From NCBI RefSeq assembly GCF_014805685.1, contig NC_060896.1, positions 6,930,889 through 6,994,888 of the forward strand: a stretch of DNA of 64,000 nucleotides. The letters are read 5' to 3'. Position 1 is the stretch's first letter, and each line of letters starts with the position of its first letter. Origin of the DNA: Silurus meridionalis. Taxonomy: Eukaryota > Chordata > Actinopteri > Siluriformes > Siluridae. This document shows positions 1 to 59,349 of the stretch, in pieces. A program made the position numbers and the translations under genes. A model generated the notes under the pieces. The model ran no database searches, had not been told where the DNA came from, and saw nothing but the letters and a program-made list of their open reading frames with translations.

Positions 1-36743
<36,743 letters not shown>

Positions 36744-37300
36744 CTTCATCCACTAAACGCGTCGGAGAGGCGACTGCGGAGGCGCGCAGCCCATCCACAG
36801 ACAGCGGGGACGGATGCAAACGCGCACCAAGCGCCGCTCTGTGTGTGTCTGCGTGTGTGTGTGTGTGTGTGTGTGTGCGTGCGTGCGTGCGCCTCTCCTG
36901 TCTCCGGCCACACTGCGGATGCAATTACCGGGCCCGACTTCTCTGATTCATCCGCTGTGCAGCATCACACCCGATGCCAGAAGCTGTAAGAATATTGGGA
37001 GGAGGATAAAACGGTCCTGATGATGCGTGATGAATAAATGAATAACCTCAGTGCCCTGGTTGGATCCGGCCATGCACCAGTCTGCGGGATGCGGGAGCCG
37101 GAGCGCGCTTTCGGAGGTTGATGATGGAGCGATCTCGCTGAACAACACGGATGCGTGAAGATCTGCACCGTGATGATGCTGTTGCCGTGCGTGGGCTTGG
37201 GAGCGCGTGACGCCTTACAGAGAAACGCGCTGCAGATCAGGCGAGGACCACGGCGGCGTGCGCGCCCCCTAACTATGCGCGCTCCCGCGCCCAGCAGCAA
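36744..37300 (-). promoter_or_regulatory. GC-rich 5' UTR/promoter region of mapk8ip2
   Basis: Directly upstream of the mapk8ip2 start codon the AT-rich background switches to CpG-rich sequence for about 500 bp (many CG dinucleotides, GCGCGC-like runs near 37255-37290). This suggests a CpG-island promoter for a neuronal or housekeeping-type gene. A (GT)n/(GCGT)n tract sits at about 36845-36892. Open frames on both strands here are composition artefacts. The transcription start cannot be placed from sequence alone. Confidence 0.55.
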
Positions 37301-37993
37301 TCTCTGATGAGCACAGCAATTATAGGCCTAGAGGTCTTTAACAACCATCCACAATGTTTTTTAGACTAGTGAAACAAAAACGAAGCATTCAAACATCAGT
37401 AAATGATTATACCAAGCTGAATTCATCACTGGATTTGAGTTATGGGAAGGTGCAGAGCTAAGAACAAGGTGTTCCTCTCAAATGAATTGAAGGTCATCAG
37501 GGCTGTGATGTTTATAAAGCAGGTTAGGTGAGGGCCATGAAAATACAGGTGGACTAATTTACAGTTTCTAGATTTCTACAAAAAGGCCTTAGTTGTCCGC
37601 ACATCTGGTGCAGTACAAAGAAAAAAAGAAAAATAACGTTCCTCCATATGGTGCTGCGTAAAACAATGCAAAATGATATGACGCTATACAGAACTATACA
37701 AGAACCTTTGTTTTGGATCATCTAGGGTTGGGAAATACCGCTTCCAAGGGCTCGGGTCTAAGCTTTCCGGTTATTGATTTAAAAAAATCCTCCTAAGTAT
37801 GCATTTCTCAAATTTTGGGGCAGAACATAGTAAAAGAAAAACAACTTTCCTCTAACAACATGGTGCTACGTAGAACTACACAGAAGTAGCTGCTGCATTC
37901 TGATCAAATCTTTAACCACCTTGGTTTGGGGTCATCTATGGATGGGCAATACAACTTCCATATGCTCAGTAAGTATGCATTTCTCAAATCCCC

Positions 37994-38068
<75 letters not shown>

Positions 38069-39758
38069 AAAAATATTAAACTTTTGTCATGGTGTGTGAA
38101 AACCATTTCATGTCATTTCAATGTCTTATTTGCTCGTTCGGGAATGGATATTTTTATTAGCTTGGATCTTTCATATAAAAGTAACCACATATTAAAATGT
38201 TAGGCATGGACGCAGTAACATTTCATTTCTTCAGCAGGATTCAAAAATCTTCATTGTTTTTGAGGAATTCTGAATAAACAAACACTCATTTTAGTAGCAT
38301 TATAATTCAGAATATTGTCTCATATCAGCTTTACACAGATAATGTGGTGATTAAAAGTGAATATGTTCTTTATAAGTAAGTTTGTCCCTGATGAACAAAT
38401 GGCGACTGTGGCGAGAAAAAACTCCCTGAGATGGCATAAGGAAGAAACCGTGAGAGGAACCAGACTCAAGAGGAAACCCATCCTCATCTGGGTTGCACCG
38501 AATGTCCATTTATAGCAGATATAGAATGTTGCGGGGTACAGTGATGATGATCAGCAGCGAAAAGTAGTCCTGAATCATCATCATTGCTGTAAAATAATAC
38601 ACAGTAAATTACGATTGAAATCTTGGTTTAGATGAGCAGGAGTGGATTAATGTTAGTGTGGTTTACTTTAACAAATGCCTGATTTAACTGAGACGTGCAG
38701 TCAGCAGAAGCCTCATCACTGCCTCACCTGTTTTATTCCAAAAAGTAAATGGAATGAAATGTGAAATTATATATTTTTTAGACTGTTTCTCTTGACTCTG
38801 TTATGATGCCATTTCTCCATAATTTCCCTAAATTTTGCATAGTTTGGATGAATTCTCAGCAATGCAAAACTGAACTGAGCACAGGGAATAAGCACATCCT
38901 GGGACTATTTGTGTGAATTTCACCAAAACACTGACCTCTAATTTGCATGTCATCGCTTTCTATAGTCTAGAGAACCTATTTACATATCCCTGTAAAAGAT
39001 ATAGGCTTGTTGCTATCGATAAAACTGCAATAAAAAAGTACAATGAGAGGCAGCCATTACCCCTACCGCAATGATGAGGGGCCTAAAGAGCTCAAGTACT
39101 GATGACTTTAACATTGTTCTGCCGCTAGCTAGAGTTAAAATGTTTTTTTACAGCTATCAAAAAGGAAATAGCCTACATATATTTGCACTACAGTTAGGAC
39201 TCCTACTTCTACAACAAATTAACGGACACCTTTGTCCAGAAGGATAGGCATGTTGGATTTAATTTATAACTAAAGGTAAGACTATGCAATTTAATATTTT
39301 AATTTTTTTGTTGAAAGAGTGAATATCTGAACTGTATTTCCACCAAGTGATGGAAATTGGGCCCAGATCCAAAAACACTTTGAAAACCGGGGAATAAAAC
39401 ATGTTATCTGTGCATAAATAATGTGATATTAAAAAGGAAACATAGTATTGCATAATCAAACCAAGTTATTGAGAATTTGAACATTTTATATATATATGTG
39501 GAAATCTGTCTCTGTCTGTTCAGTGTCTCACCTGCCCTTGACCTCACTGAACTACAGAGGTGGCAAAAGTACACACATCCTTTACTTAAGTAGAAGTACA
39601 GATACTCATGTTTTAAAATACTCGGGTAAAAGTTGAAGTACTGATTAAACTTTTTTACTTAAGTGAAAGTAAAGAAGTCTTGGCTCTGACATGTACTTAA
39701 GTAAAAAGTAGTTATTTCTTCTACCTGTTTTAGCTGTTAACTTGACCTCACATCATAT

Positions 39759-39847
<89 letters not shown>

Positions 39848-40400
39848 CGATCTTTATTGTCATTGTATTGTACAGGTACACAGCAACGAAATGCAGTTTG
39901 GCATCTACCAGAAGTGCAAAAAGTAGCAATCGTGCAAATAGTGCAGATAAATATGTATCATATTTACAGCATGTGATATTTATGTAAGCATATGTACAGT
40001 GATTAAATATAAAGGCTATAACAGTGCAGAGACGTGTGGACATCATTAAGAGCCTTTGCTATGTTTCCACACGAACAGTTAATGAGGTGATACCGGGGAA
40101 AGTGCACCTCTTCAAGTCATGTCAAGAAGCTTTTATATATAATCATAGAGATTTTACAGATTTGAATGATGTATTGTTTTTATCTGTAGGATCAATAAAG
40201 ACAGTAATTTAAGTTCGTGTCGCCATTATGAGGGAAAAACCCACAAAACGCCACCTAGAGGGTTAATTGTGTAAAACATGGCGGATTTGGTGTTTGATTT
40301 GAGACTTGGCGCAGAAACGAAATAAAAGTTTACTGATTAAAAATATTTTTATCTGGAGTTTATTTTTTTATTTTATATTTAAGTAAAGAAAGGACGTAGT
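37301..40400. other. Intergenic spacer, mapk8ip2 side
   Basis: Contains (TA)n at 37998-38062, a dispersed repeat copy (about 38300-38540), a piece of the AAGTAAAAGTA-type repeat (39570-39725), a (GATA)n array (39760-39848), and downstream of it a common fish repeat (TTTATTGTCATTGTATTGTA, then CAACGAAATGCAGTTTGGCA). No gene seen. Confidence 0.55.
39760..39848. repeat. (GATA)n microsatellite
   Basis: About 22 uninterrupted GATA units at the start of a dispersed repeat. Confidence 0.95.
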
Positions 40401-41800
40401 TTTTTTTTTTTTACACATTGGCCGATTGGGGTTCCTTAACATGCTCGAAAACTTGAAATTTGGCACACACGTCAGAGTCGTGCGGCACTAGGCCCGGGCA
40501 AAGGCTGGAACATAGGCGTGGCAGTAAGGCTCTGTAGCGCCCCCTGTAATGCAAAAACAAACATTGGTGCACAGATCGGGCAATTATGTACGCACATGTA
40601 CGAGAGTTGGTACGCATATAGATCTCATCGACCCGAACAACTTTCATTCTCAAAAATTTGACCTCCGCCCAACCGGAAGTCGGCCATTTTGGTTTGTTTT
40701 GTAAGTGCATGCGGTCAACTTTTAAATACTCCTCCTAGGGAATTCATCCGATTGACATCAAACGTGGTGAACATGATGCCGAGACATTGCACTTGCTAAA
40801 TTGCGAAGGGATTTTTGATATCTCGAACATGGCTGCTAATTTATGGCGAATTCAGAGAAACAGAAAATGTCTAATATCTAAAGTAAAAGTCTTATTGGGA
40901 TGACACGCGGTGTGTATGTTCGGCCAAGGATTCCGATCGCATTGATATGCCTATTGTGAATCTAGGACATAGCGCCACCAACAGGCGCCATGGAGGTGTG
41001 TCAGTCACAAAAGGTGTATTTTTTGACAGTTGCATGTTTTAAATATTTCTCCCAAGATATTCATGCGATTGACACCAAACGTGGTCAACATGATGCCGAG
41101 ACATTGTAGATGATAAATTGCAAAGGGATTTTTGATACCTCGAACGCTGTTCCCATGGCAACGCGTCAAACTTTACTTTCATTTTCAGGCGTATTTAAGC
41201 TCTTGGCATGCACTTTGGGTGCCTTTACATGCTCGAAAACACTGGAAATTTGGCACACACGTCACAGTCGTCTGCTATTAGGACCGGTCAAAGGCTGAAA
41301 CATAGGCGTGGCAGTAAGGCTCTGTAGCGCCCCCTGTAATGCAAAAACAAACATCGGTGCACAGATCGGGCAAACATGTACGAGAGTTGGTATGTATATA
41401 GATCTCATCGACCCGAACAACTTTCCCAATCAAACCTATGAGCTCTGCCCAACAGGGAGTCGGCCATTTTGGGTTGTTTTATAAGTGCGGTGAACTTTTA
41501 AATACTCCTCCTAGGATATTCATGCCATTGACACCAAACGTGGTGAACATGATGCCGAGACATTGTAGATGATAAATTGCAAAGGGATTTTTGATATCTC
41601 GAACGCTGTTCCCATGGCAACGCGTCAAACTTTACTTTTATTTCAGGCATATTTAAGGCTTTTGGCGTGCTTAGATTAACTTGAAATTTGACACATACAT
41701 CAAATTTATCGGCTGTTAAGTGTGGACAAAAAGGTCGGACAACGGTGTGTCTCTTAAGTGGCTCACTAGCGCCCCAGTTTGTCTAAAATGTGGGGTTTCT
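40400..41800. repeat. Compound repeat block with reiterated A and B units
   Basis: Two A units (about 40425-40690 and 41211-41465) share GGCGTGGCAGTAAGGCTCTG, TAGCGCCCCCTGTAATGC and AGATCTCATCGACCCGAACA. Three B units (about 40718-40830, 41033-41160, 41493-41628) share AACATGATGCCGAGACATTG and GGGATTTTTGATA. The order is A1-B1-B2-A2-B3; A1 to A2 and B1 to B3 are both about 780 bp apart. The sequence is GC-richer than its surroundings. No coding frame of note; class unknown to me. Confidence 0.8.
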
Positions 41801-42291
41801 TTTACCTACAGTCCCCAAATGGTCAGTAACAACATAAAATAGTCCACTGATATTTACCCACTTGATGCACTTGCCCACCGTGCATTGTTTTCTGGGAGGC
41901 ACCGTATAGCGATACACAGTAATAATGATACATTTACAATTTTACATTGTTGAAATACTTGGTGTAAAGTAATAGACTGCTTAGTGAAAAATATAATTAA
42001 ATGTTATTAAAAATATAATACATATTCGAATGTAAAACTCCCACTATCATTTTTTTATATTAAACACTATAAACATTATTTCTCGGGCTATATTCTCGCC
42101 TGCGTGAAAAAAAAGGCGGTGCTTGTCTTCTTGCGGCATCCAATCACTGATTGGTATTCGCGAAGAGTTGGACATTTGCGCGATTTGATTGGACCAAATT
42201 CGTGTCAGTCATCCAGCGCTAATATCTGATGACCGACAAAACCTTAGGCGACGGTTGAAACCCAAACGGCTTTGTGTTTGACTTAGAAGTG

Positions 42292-42393
42292 CACTTCCGG
42301 TAGCGTAGTGTATAACAAATGTTATATCTGCTAAGTAGGACGCATATGTAGGGAACAAGGAGACAATTGGGACTGAACCAAAAGCCGGAAGTG
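42292..42393 (+). promoter_or_regulatory. Likely chkb core promoter with two inverted ETS motifs
   Basis: CACTTCCGG at 42292-42300 and CCGGAAGTG at 42385-42393 are the same ETS/GABP consensus on opposite strands, 93 bp apart, with no TATA box nearby. A candidate donor GTGAGT begins at 42391 and a candidate acceptor AG ends at 42682, so a noncoding first exon ending near 42390 is likely. This is inference from motif and position. Confidence 0.5.
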
Positions 42394-42713
42394 AGTAAAT
42401 CGGTGTGGTATTAGATAGAGTGTGTTGTATGTGTAAGTGTGGGGCTATAAAGCGGTTTTTTATGAGTTTGATATTTGTACTGGAGTCATAATGATTGTTA
42501 TATGGATTATTAAATGTTATAAAGGTGACGTGGAGTTTTATAGACCCGGTTATTTTAAGGGATTATAATTTGGCACATGGCAGCCAGAGCAACTCCTGGA
42601 TTCAGATGAACTTTGCCTCAGTCTACGTGAAGCTCTTTAACGGTTCTCCTGGTGACCCTAAGTGATTTTCTCTCCTCATTAGCAGTGTTCAGTTGAGCCT
42701 TTTCCGGGACATA

Positions 42714-52334
<9,621 letters not shown>

Positions 52335-55300
52335 TCAGCGTTTGGAGAAGGTTCCTGGATGGGATCACAACTTATGAGCTCACCTTTTATTATTTTTAAT
52401 TTTTTTTTAATTTTTATTTTTTTAACTAATACTGAAAATAACTTTTGCTGTGAAATAGGGGTTGGTTATATTTTACTTCATAATTTCCTCAACATTATCT
52501 GCTTTAATGTTCTCTAATTATCTTGCTTTGGAACACCAATCTCCACAATCTCCATAGCAACAGATGCAAATCTAACCCAAACTCTTGTGTGTACAGTACA
52601 TGATTGATTTTGTATTGTTTTTTTTTTTTTTTATTTTGTTTTTTTTTTTAACACTGATGAACCTTCTGAATCTTGAAAGTTAACTGTGAGTCTGTGTTTG
52701 TGAGAAAGTTTGTTGTTTGTGGAGAACTGCACAGCCCAGCGCGTACCTTAACCACATCTCATTATGGATATATTTTTATTTCTTCCGGCTAGTCTCTTTC
52801 TGATCGAGTATTAAGAAGCCCAAATCATGTGTTTCCGCATTGATTGTGTTGTCAGTGATAATATAAGGACCAGGCACACATTCATATAATTCTGTTGCTT
52901 TTTCTGGCTACTACACCTACATGTAGTAGTACATTGTGCTTTGTCCAGTAGATAAAAACAAAATCATGTAAATTTAAGCACATTCTTGGCTCTTTGCTTT
53001 AAGTGACTCAAATGGTTGAAGCTTTCATCAGAAATGTGCAGGAAGTACTTATGCAACTGGTAGAATGAACTAAAAAGAGACAAAAAAAAAAAAAAAAAAA
53101 GCAAACTCCTGAATTTGTCAGGGTTTAGTGGATTATTGCTGCATTAACGATTAACTTGCACTGAAAACTGCTGTGGTTCCTACAGAAGTTGTAACTGTTT
53201 CTAATTGTGGTTGTGAAGGAGCATGTAAAGGTCCTGCACTCAGATCTACATCTGCAAGTCAGTGTTTACACCACAATACTTTTAGTAAAGTAATTCGAAC
53301 TGAAGTGTTATCTTTTATTGGAAGTTTCTTTTCTTTTTTTTTTGTCTTCTGTCCTGTCTGCTTGCATTCTACTTAGGACTGAACTGCATGCTTTGTTGTA
53401 ACTTACTAAGATTTTTGTCAAATTATTGTAGTGTTTGTAGCTCTTTATTGAGGTGGTGTTGTTTTTTAAATGTGCAGTGTTTGTTTGATTATTTATTGAC
53501 CTCTCAGTCATTCAAAGCAGATCAATACTGGATCAAACAAACATATGTAATTCCCAGAATGTTGACTGTCCATTATTTCTGTTTTTTGACTGTTTAAGAG
53601 GTTTCCATTTGAAGAGGAAGCAGTTTGGCTAATATGCATTAAATAAATAAAACAAAGAATACTGTATTACTCTATATCGCATGTTAGACCATACTCATAC
53701 TCTTAGTGTGTCCCTTTCTTTACTTTCCATCATTAGGTCTAATGATTTTATTGATTTATCTCATTTATGTTGGTCTTCAAGGACTTTAACAGTATAGAGC
53801 TGGGTCCATTTTCATTTATTCTTATGGTTTTTTTTTTGTTAAAATTCCTTGAAAAATGCTTATTTTGGTCTGTAATACACTTGTGTTCTGTGAATTTGCA
53901 GTTTTGCTTTATTAGGGTACTGCAGCCACTGAAACTCTAACTACAAAATAAAACTATTTGAAAACTAACTTTTTGTGTGAATGTCATTCATACTGTTTTT
54001 TTTACATCAACAGTTTATCATCAGCTTCATTCCTGCTTTTCATTCTATTAAAATATTATATTATAAACTAAAAAATCTAAGCTAATGAGCTGCTTAAAAT
54101 GCAATTTAATGTCACCACTAGTACTGTATATTATGCAGGTTCTTTATATTCACATGTTTAAAGCACATGTATAACAAATTGCTGCACTAAGTCCAATGCT
54201 TCAGACAATACTGTTAACACATGCACACTTTTTACAAGACTGCAGGATAGAGGTACACTATATGGGCAAAATTATTGGAACACCTGACCTTTCCTGTCGT
54301 AAGTAGTCCTCAAAACTGTTACCGCAATGCTGGAGGTGATACCACAAGATGTATTTGGATGTGATATAATACAATTTTACGTTCACTTGAACTTTGAAAC
54401 CCAAACCTGTTCCAGCATGGCAATGCCCCTGTGCATAAAGCGAGCTTCTTGAAGATCTAGTTTAAATGGTTTGGAGTGGAAGATCTTGAGTGGCCTGCTA
54501 TAAAGCTCTGATATCAACCCTACTGAACAACTTTGGGACGAATTGGAACACTGACTGCACCTCAATAAAGTGTATGTTTTAAGCTTTAATTCAAAAAGGC
54601 CCAGAAAAAATCATCAGATTTGCTAATAATCAGTTTCAAACATATCAACAGTCACCACAAAAGCATGATTGCCTTTCTATTTTAGCTGACATCAACAAAT
54701 AGTCAGCAGTAACTGTAAGCTAAACCTTAAGCACCTTTCAGGTCCCAAAGCGACTGTAGAGCTACACTGAAATGGGAAAACCTTGTTTATAGATCCTTGT
54801 GATAGAATAAAATGTAGGGGACATGAGTAGATCCACATTAGTGTATTAGGTAGGTGGTTAGGCATGCTGGTGGGGATTTTGCCTGTGGAAGGAAGAAAGA
54901 TTAGATTTTTGAGGCAGCCGCACTTCCTGTGTTGTACAGCCGAGATGAACGGACAGAAAGGAAATGCAGCATCTATAGATTGGAAAGTAGTTTTCAGGTT
55001 TTTAACGGAAGCAAAAGGCTTTATAAAAATAGTGGGAAAAATGTTTCTTTTATTTTTCTGTGGGTTTTTTCAGTCTTGAGAACTGTGCTCCAATATGGCT
55101 GTGTCTGGTCCTGTTTCAATCCAATGCTATGGGCAGTGAGCTTCCTAAAATAGCTCTGCTCCTCCTGCTTCAGCTCAATAAACACACTGTGCAACTCAGA
55201 CTAAGCTGAATAATGGAAAGAAACCTTCAAAACAAACAGGCCTAGTTTACAAGAGAGACCAGAGGATCGACTGACCTCCAAAAAGGGGACTGAGTAAGGC

Positions 55301-55421
55301 AGACTGGCTTTATTGTGACAGTGGCTCTTAATCTTTATCGGAGCCTGCCAAGATATCACTTAAACGGGAACTTTTTGTTCATCATATGCACTAGAAAAGT
55401 TAAAAGTAAAAAAAAAAGACT
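52335..55421 (+). other. chkb 3' UTR and spacer to the kelch gene
   Basis: Candidate AATAAA signals after chkb at 53642-53647, 53646-53651 and 53947-53952 suggest a 3' UTR of 1.3-1.6 kb. A Tc1-derived relic lies at about 54252-54565. Short open frames near 54864-55153 show no family likeness. Confidence 0.5.
54252..54565 (+). mobile_element. Tc1-derived nonautonomous element (MITE-like)
   Basis: Starts ACACTATATGGGCAAAATTA. The body has CCTGTTCCAGCATGGCAATG and TCTTGAGTGGCCTGC, remnants of transposase codons around the second catalytic Asp and the EWP region. A copy in opposite orientation is at about 59350-59680. Confidence 0.65.
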
Positions 55422-58400
55422 ATGCATACTCTCTGGAAGACTCTTTCAACACTATTCCTAGGTCTGCTCTCATGGATAAAGTGCAGTTTTGACTATATTC
55501 AAAGATGTTTTGGGTTCAAGAGTGATTTAACATGGATTATGAAAGGTCAGAACAGAGTTACAGCATTGTCTCATTCTAATGTTGATAAAATAAGGAGTCC
55601 GCCTGATGACAACCAAACAGACATGTGGAAAAGGAACCCGGAAGCTAGGACATATTGTTACCATGGAAATGGACCCATGTTTACCATCCAGACCAGCATG
55701 TACCTTTTTTATGTGAGTCTCCACACAAATATACTTTCAATTTCTTTTGAAATTACCACTTTCTGTCAAGAATCTCTCTCTCTCTTTTGTTATATATAGA
55801 CCATATGAGTTCAAGCATAATGGCCTATTTAAACCTTATCTAACACTCTTCATTTTAACACACTTAAGGCTTCAGTTTGTCCTTCTTTGGAAGCCTGAAA
55901 AATTCTATGCAGGTCTCTTGAGCTATGCAGTGGAAAAATATCATTGGGAGTTCACAATTATGAATCTCTGACAAGGTTACAGCCGTCTGGTGAATAAAAA
56001 CAACACTGCTTTCTTCTAAATGTGTTCTGCAACATAAGGAGCATTTTGGATGCAGTCTTTACTATAAAATCAATAAGTATAAAATGTGTGGAAAATAAGG
56101 ATTGTGATTGATCATATACAAATCTATAGTATGCTGGTCAGATTTTATTTTTATAAACGTTACAACTTTTTATATAAAGAGTTTTTCTTTGCATTGTCAT
56201 AGCCTACATAATGTACACAACCAGGCATAATATTATGACATTATAACATTATAACTGGTGAAGTGAATAACACTGATTATGTCTTCATCAAGGCACCTGT
56301 TAATGGGTGGGATATTAGGCAGCAAGTGAACATTTTGTCCACTAAGTTGATGTGTTAAAAGCAGGAAACATTAGCAAGAGTAAGGATTTGAGTGAGTTTG
56401 ACTAATGGTCAAATTGTGATGTCTAGAAGACTGGATCAGAGCATATCCAAAACTGCAGCACTTGTGGGATGTTCCTGGTCTGCAGTGGGCAGTATTTAGC
56501 AAAAGTGGTCCACAGAAAGAACCATGGTGAACTGGTGACAGGGTCATTGGCGTCCGAGGTTTATTGATGCACATGGAGAGTGCGCTGGTCCGATCCAACA
56601 AACGAGCTCCTGTAGCTCAAATTGCTGAAGAAGTTAATGCTGTTAATGTCTCGTGGGTCAGGACTGTTTTAGCAGCACAAGAGGGTCCAACATAATATTA
56701 GGCAGGTGTTTATATTGTTATGCCTACTTGTTTGCCATAAAGTTGTGCCTGTTTAGTGTATATCCTTTGCTCAGAGCTGTATATTTTTTATTGTATCTCT
56801 CAGGTTGACATTGAGAGGCTGGCGGACTGCAGTGAGTACTTCAGGGCTCTCTACAACTCCTGCATGAGAGAAAGTGCAGAGCATCTAGTAGACCTGTCCC
56901 ACGTGCCCTCCATAGTGTTTCACAACCTCCTACAATTCTGCTTCCTACAAAGATTCTGCATTCCCCACAATCTTCTAGAGGAGCATTTACGCATCAGCAC
57001 GTATCTGTTGGTCCCTAGTTTTACTCATCGCCTGCTGTTGTCTCTGTCCGAAATCCTCTCTGAGCAATCATTTCTGGATTACCTACAGCTGGCTGAGGAA
57101 TTGGGAAGTGTTGAGCTTCGTGAAACCGTGCTGATGTACCTGAGCACAAACCTTTTAGAGCTTCCTCACTTGAGCAGGGACTTGGACCTCCATCTACAGC
57201 AGGAGATACTTCAGATCAGGTCGAAAGGCTCACCTCAGCTGTGCTGCCTCAGGAAAGAGAATCTGATTTCACGAAACAATCAGGAAACAGAGTCTGCAAG
57301 GAAGCTTTTCAGGCTGGATGCGGATGAGGGGAAATGGAGTGCTGTGTCAGATTTGCCATTTAGTGCAGATAAGTGGTGCTTCACCACAGCAGTACTGTTT
57401 AACTACCTCTACCTCATTGGTGGGTTCCGGCACCACAAAAAGAGGGGATATGAGTTCAAGATGGCCTCCTTCCGATATAATCCTTTAACAGATAAATGGG
57501 TACCGACAGCCCCTTTAATCAAGGTATTGTGTCAATTAGGATCACTACAAATATAAACATATGAACCCCATATATATTGTAATGTGTCCTCAGTCATTTA
57601 TTTCCCTTTGAATGAAGATGAGCTGTGTGTGTATTCTCTTAGCACAGGCGCCACTTCAGTGCAGCGGTGTGTGAGGGCCATATCTACGCTGTAGGGGGCT
57701 GGTATCTGGACTCCCTGGTGGCTCCTGACTCCAGCACAGGAGTGTATACAGCAGTGGAGCGATATGACCCTTGGACAGATTCATGGGCTTTTGTCTCTTC
57801 GCTCCCTCTCTCTGACTTTCAGTTCACTCTTTCTCTCTCCCATGATTCCCCTCTCACCACCAGCCTAGGAACAAGCCTCTATGTGCTGGGGAACATCCAG
57901 AGAACTGGAGAGAAACTAATATTATGTTATGATACAACTCAAGGTATGTCAAACCTTAATTATCTTTAATGTAAAGTCATAATATTAATAATATTTTCCA
58001 CATTTGCTGCTCTTTTGAAGGTCATTGGTTCATTCCTAAGTTTAGGCAACTATATGTGCAGAGTATATGTTCTTCATATGCTTCTTAGCTATTAAAGAAT
58101 GTGTGTGAGATTCACTGAAATGGACTGGTGTCCTATCAAAGGTCTATAGACTTAGGTGTCCCTGCTCCAGTGTCTTTGACCAGTGAATAACAATAACTGT
58201 AGATGATTGTATAAATGATGGATAAATCTTGTCCTCCTAAATACTTTATCTCTTCTTCAGACTGCTGGAGTGAGTTGCTCCCTACCCTCACACGCACCGA
58301 TGCAGATATGCCCACCTCCACTTCCTGGGATCCACCAACAGGCTGATTGTAATAGGTGGAAACAATGTTGAAACTGTGGTCACATCATTTTGTGTGGAGA

Positions 58401-58600
58401 ACCGGAAATGGGGTCTCATCAGAAGCATGGAGAAAACGGCTTTAATTGGGCAGGGCACAGTGTTCAATGAAGATGTCTACATGTCAGGACATCAGGAGGA
58501 CACAATCTATCGGCTAAACATACACACTCTGTCCCTGTCCACCCTTCCCTCGCTTCCTGTCTGTACTTGCTATGAGAGCTTTTTCCATCTCTTTTTCTGA
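55422..58600 (+). CDS. BTB-BACK-kelch protein with an apparent 1-nt frameshift in the last exon
   Basis: Likely a Cullin-3 substrate adaptor of the KLHL/KBTBD type. Exons: 55422-55712, 56804-57523, 57643-57943, 58261-58600. Exon 1 ends [11 protein letters not shown] and joins [20 protein letters not shown], rebuilding the start of a BTB domain; exon 2 continues through BACK into kelch repeats ([20 protein letters not shown]) and exon 3 adds [11 protein letters not shown]. In exon 4 the frame reads [17 protein letters not shown] and then hits TGA at 58344, giving about 465 residues. One base over, [17 protein letters not shown] and further kelch sequence run to TGA at 58598. The alternative exon 4 phase meets TGA at once, so splicing does not explain it. 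The N-terminal 60 residues are not recognised. KLHL42 is a possible relative; the orthologue is not certain. Confidence 0.75.
56222..56745 (+). mobile_element. Tc1-like relic in kelch gene intron 1
   Basis: Same family as 12524-13040, opposite orientation: GGCATAATATTATGACATT at the start and ATTGTTATGCC at the end, with the transposase N-terminal region between them (GATTTGAGTGAGTTTGAC, CATGGAGAGTGCGCTGGTCC). Its internal deletion has different breakpoints from the other copy. Confidence 0.7.
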
Positions 58601-58699
58601 ATCATTAAACGAGAAGCATTCGAGTCAAACCACTTTTAATTTTATAGCTATACAAATGGATGCTAGCGCAGTGGTACTACATGCAGTAGTATGTGGCTA

Positions 58700-59010
58700 A
58701 TGTGTCCTATTACTGATAGTCGGCGCACATGTCGCGGGTAAGTCCAGAGATGTTAATCAAGATTGCAGACAAGTTTGCATGGAACAGTGTGTGGTGATTA
58801 AGTTTATTGAATTAAGGCGTAAAACCCGCCGATAGCTACAAAAGACTTCAAGCAGTGTATGGTGATGAGAGGCTCAGCCCCAGTAAGACATTTGAATGGT
58901 GCAAACGTTTCAAAGATGGCCATACATCTGTCAGTGACGATTCCGGTTGTGGTGGTTCCCTGGTACGAAGTGAAGCAGGCTATCCTATGATGGTTCAGGA
59001 GGACAGCTAG
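58700..59010 (+). mobile_element. Mariner-type transposase N-terminal relic
   Basis: Broken frames contain EQCVVIKFIELR, LQAVYGDERLSPSKTFEWCK and RFKDGHTSVSDD, the paired helix-turn-helix region of mariner transposases. Stops and frame changes show decay. No catalytic region follows. Confidence 0.75.
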
Positions 59011-59349
59011 GATGGTTCATAAATAAAGCAGAGGAGGATGTCAAAAAATAGATGCAGTTTCCTCTCCTTGAAATTTGTTAATTAGTTCAAAAACTCAAAT
59101 GTCCTGGTTTGGCTTGACTGCCTCTATACCCTTCCAGTGCCTGTGTATTTGGTACTTTGGTTAATACACTATTTCCAAACGTTTACAGACACCTGTTCAT
59201 ACGTGTGTTATGTACTTTTTGAGCATCGTTTTGAGCATCATTTAGTCCCAATTTGCTCTTATAATTCTCTCCACTCTTCTGGGAAGACAGATTTCAGAAT
59301 GTGTTTGTGGACATTTGTGTTTATCAGCCACAAGGGTGTTAGTAAAGTC

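Noticed and set aside
42693..42713. Upstream in-frame TTG as chkb start
   Set aside because: A vertebrate gene with a good ATG at 42714; non-ATG initiation is not needed.
54864..55153. Two overlapping open frames upstream of the kelch gene
   Set aside because: No splice context, no conserved motif, differing frames; probably chance or old repeat.
58136..58321. Minus-strand open frame over kelch exon 4
   Set aside because: Shadow of the sense exon, without resemblance to any family.
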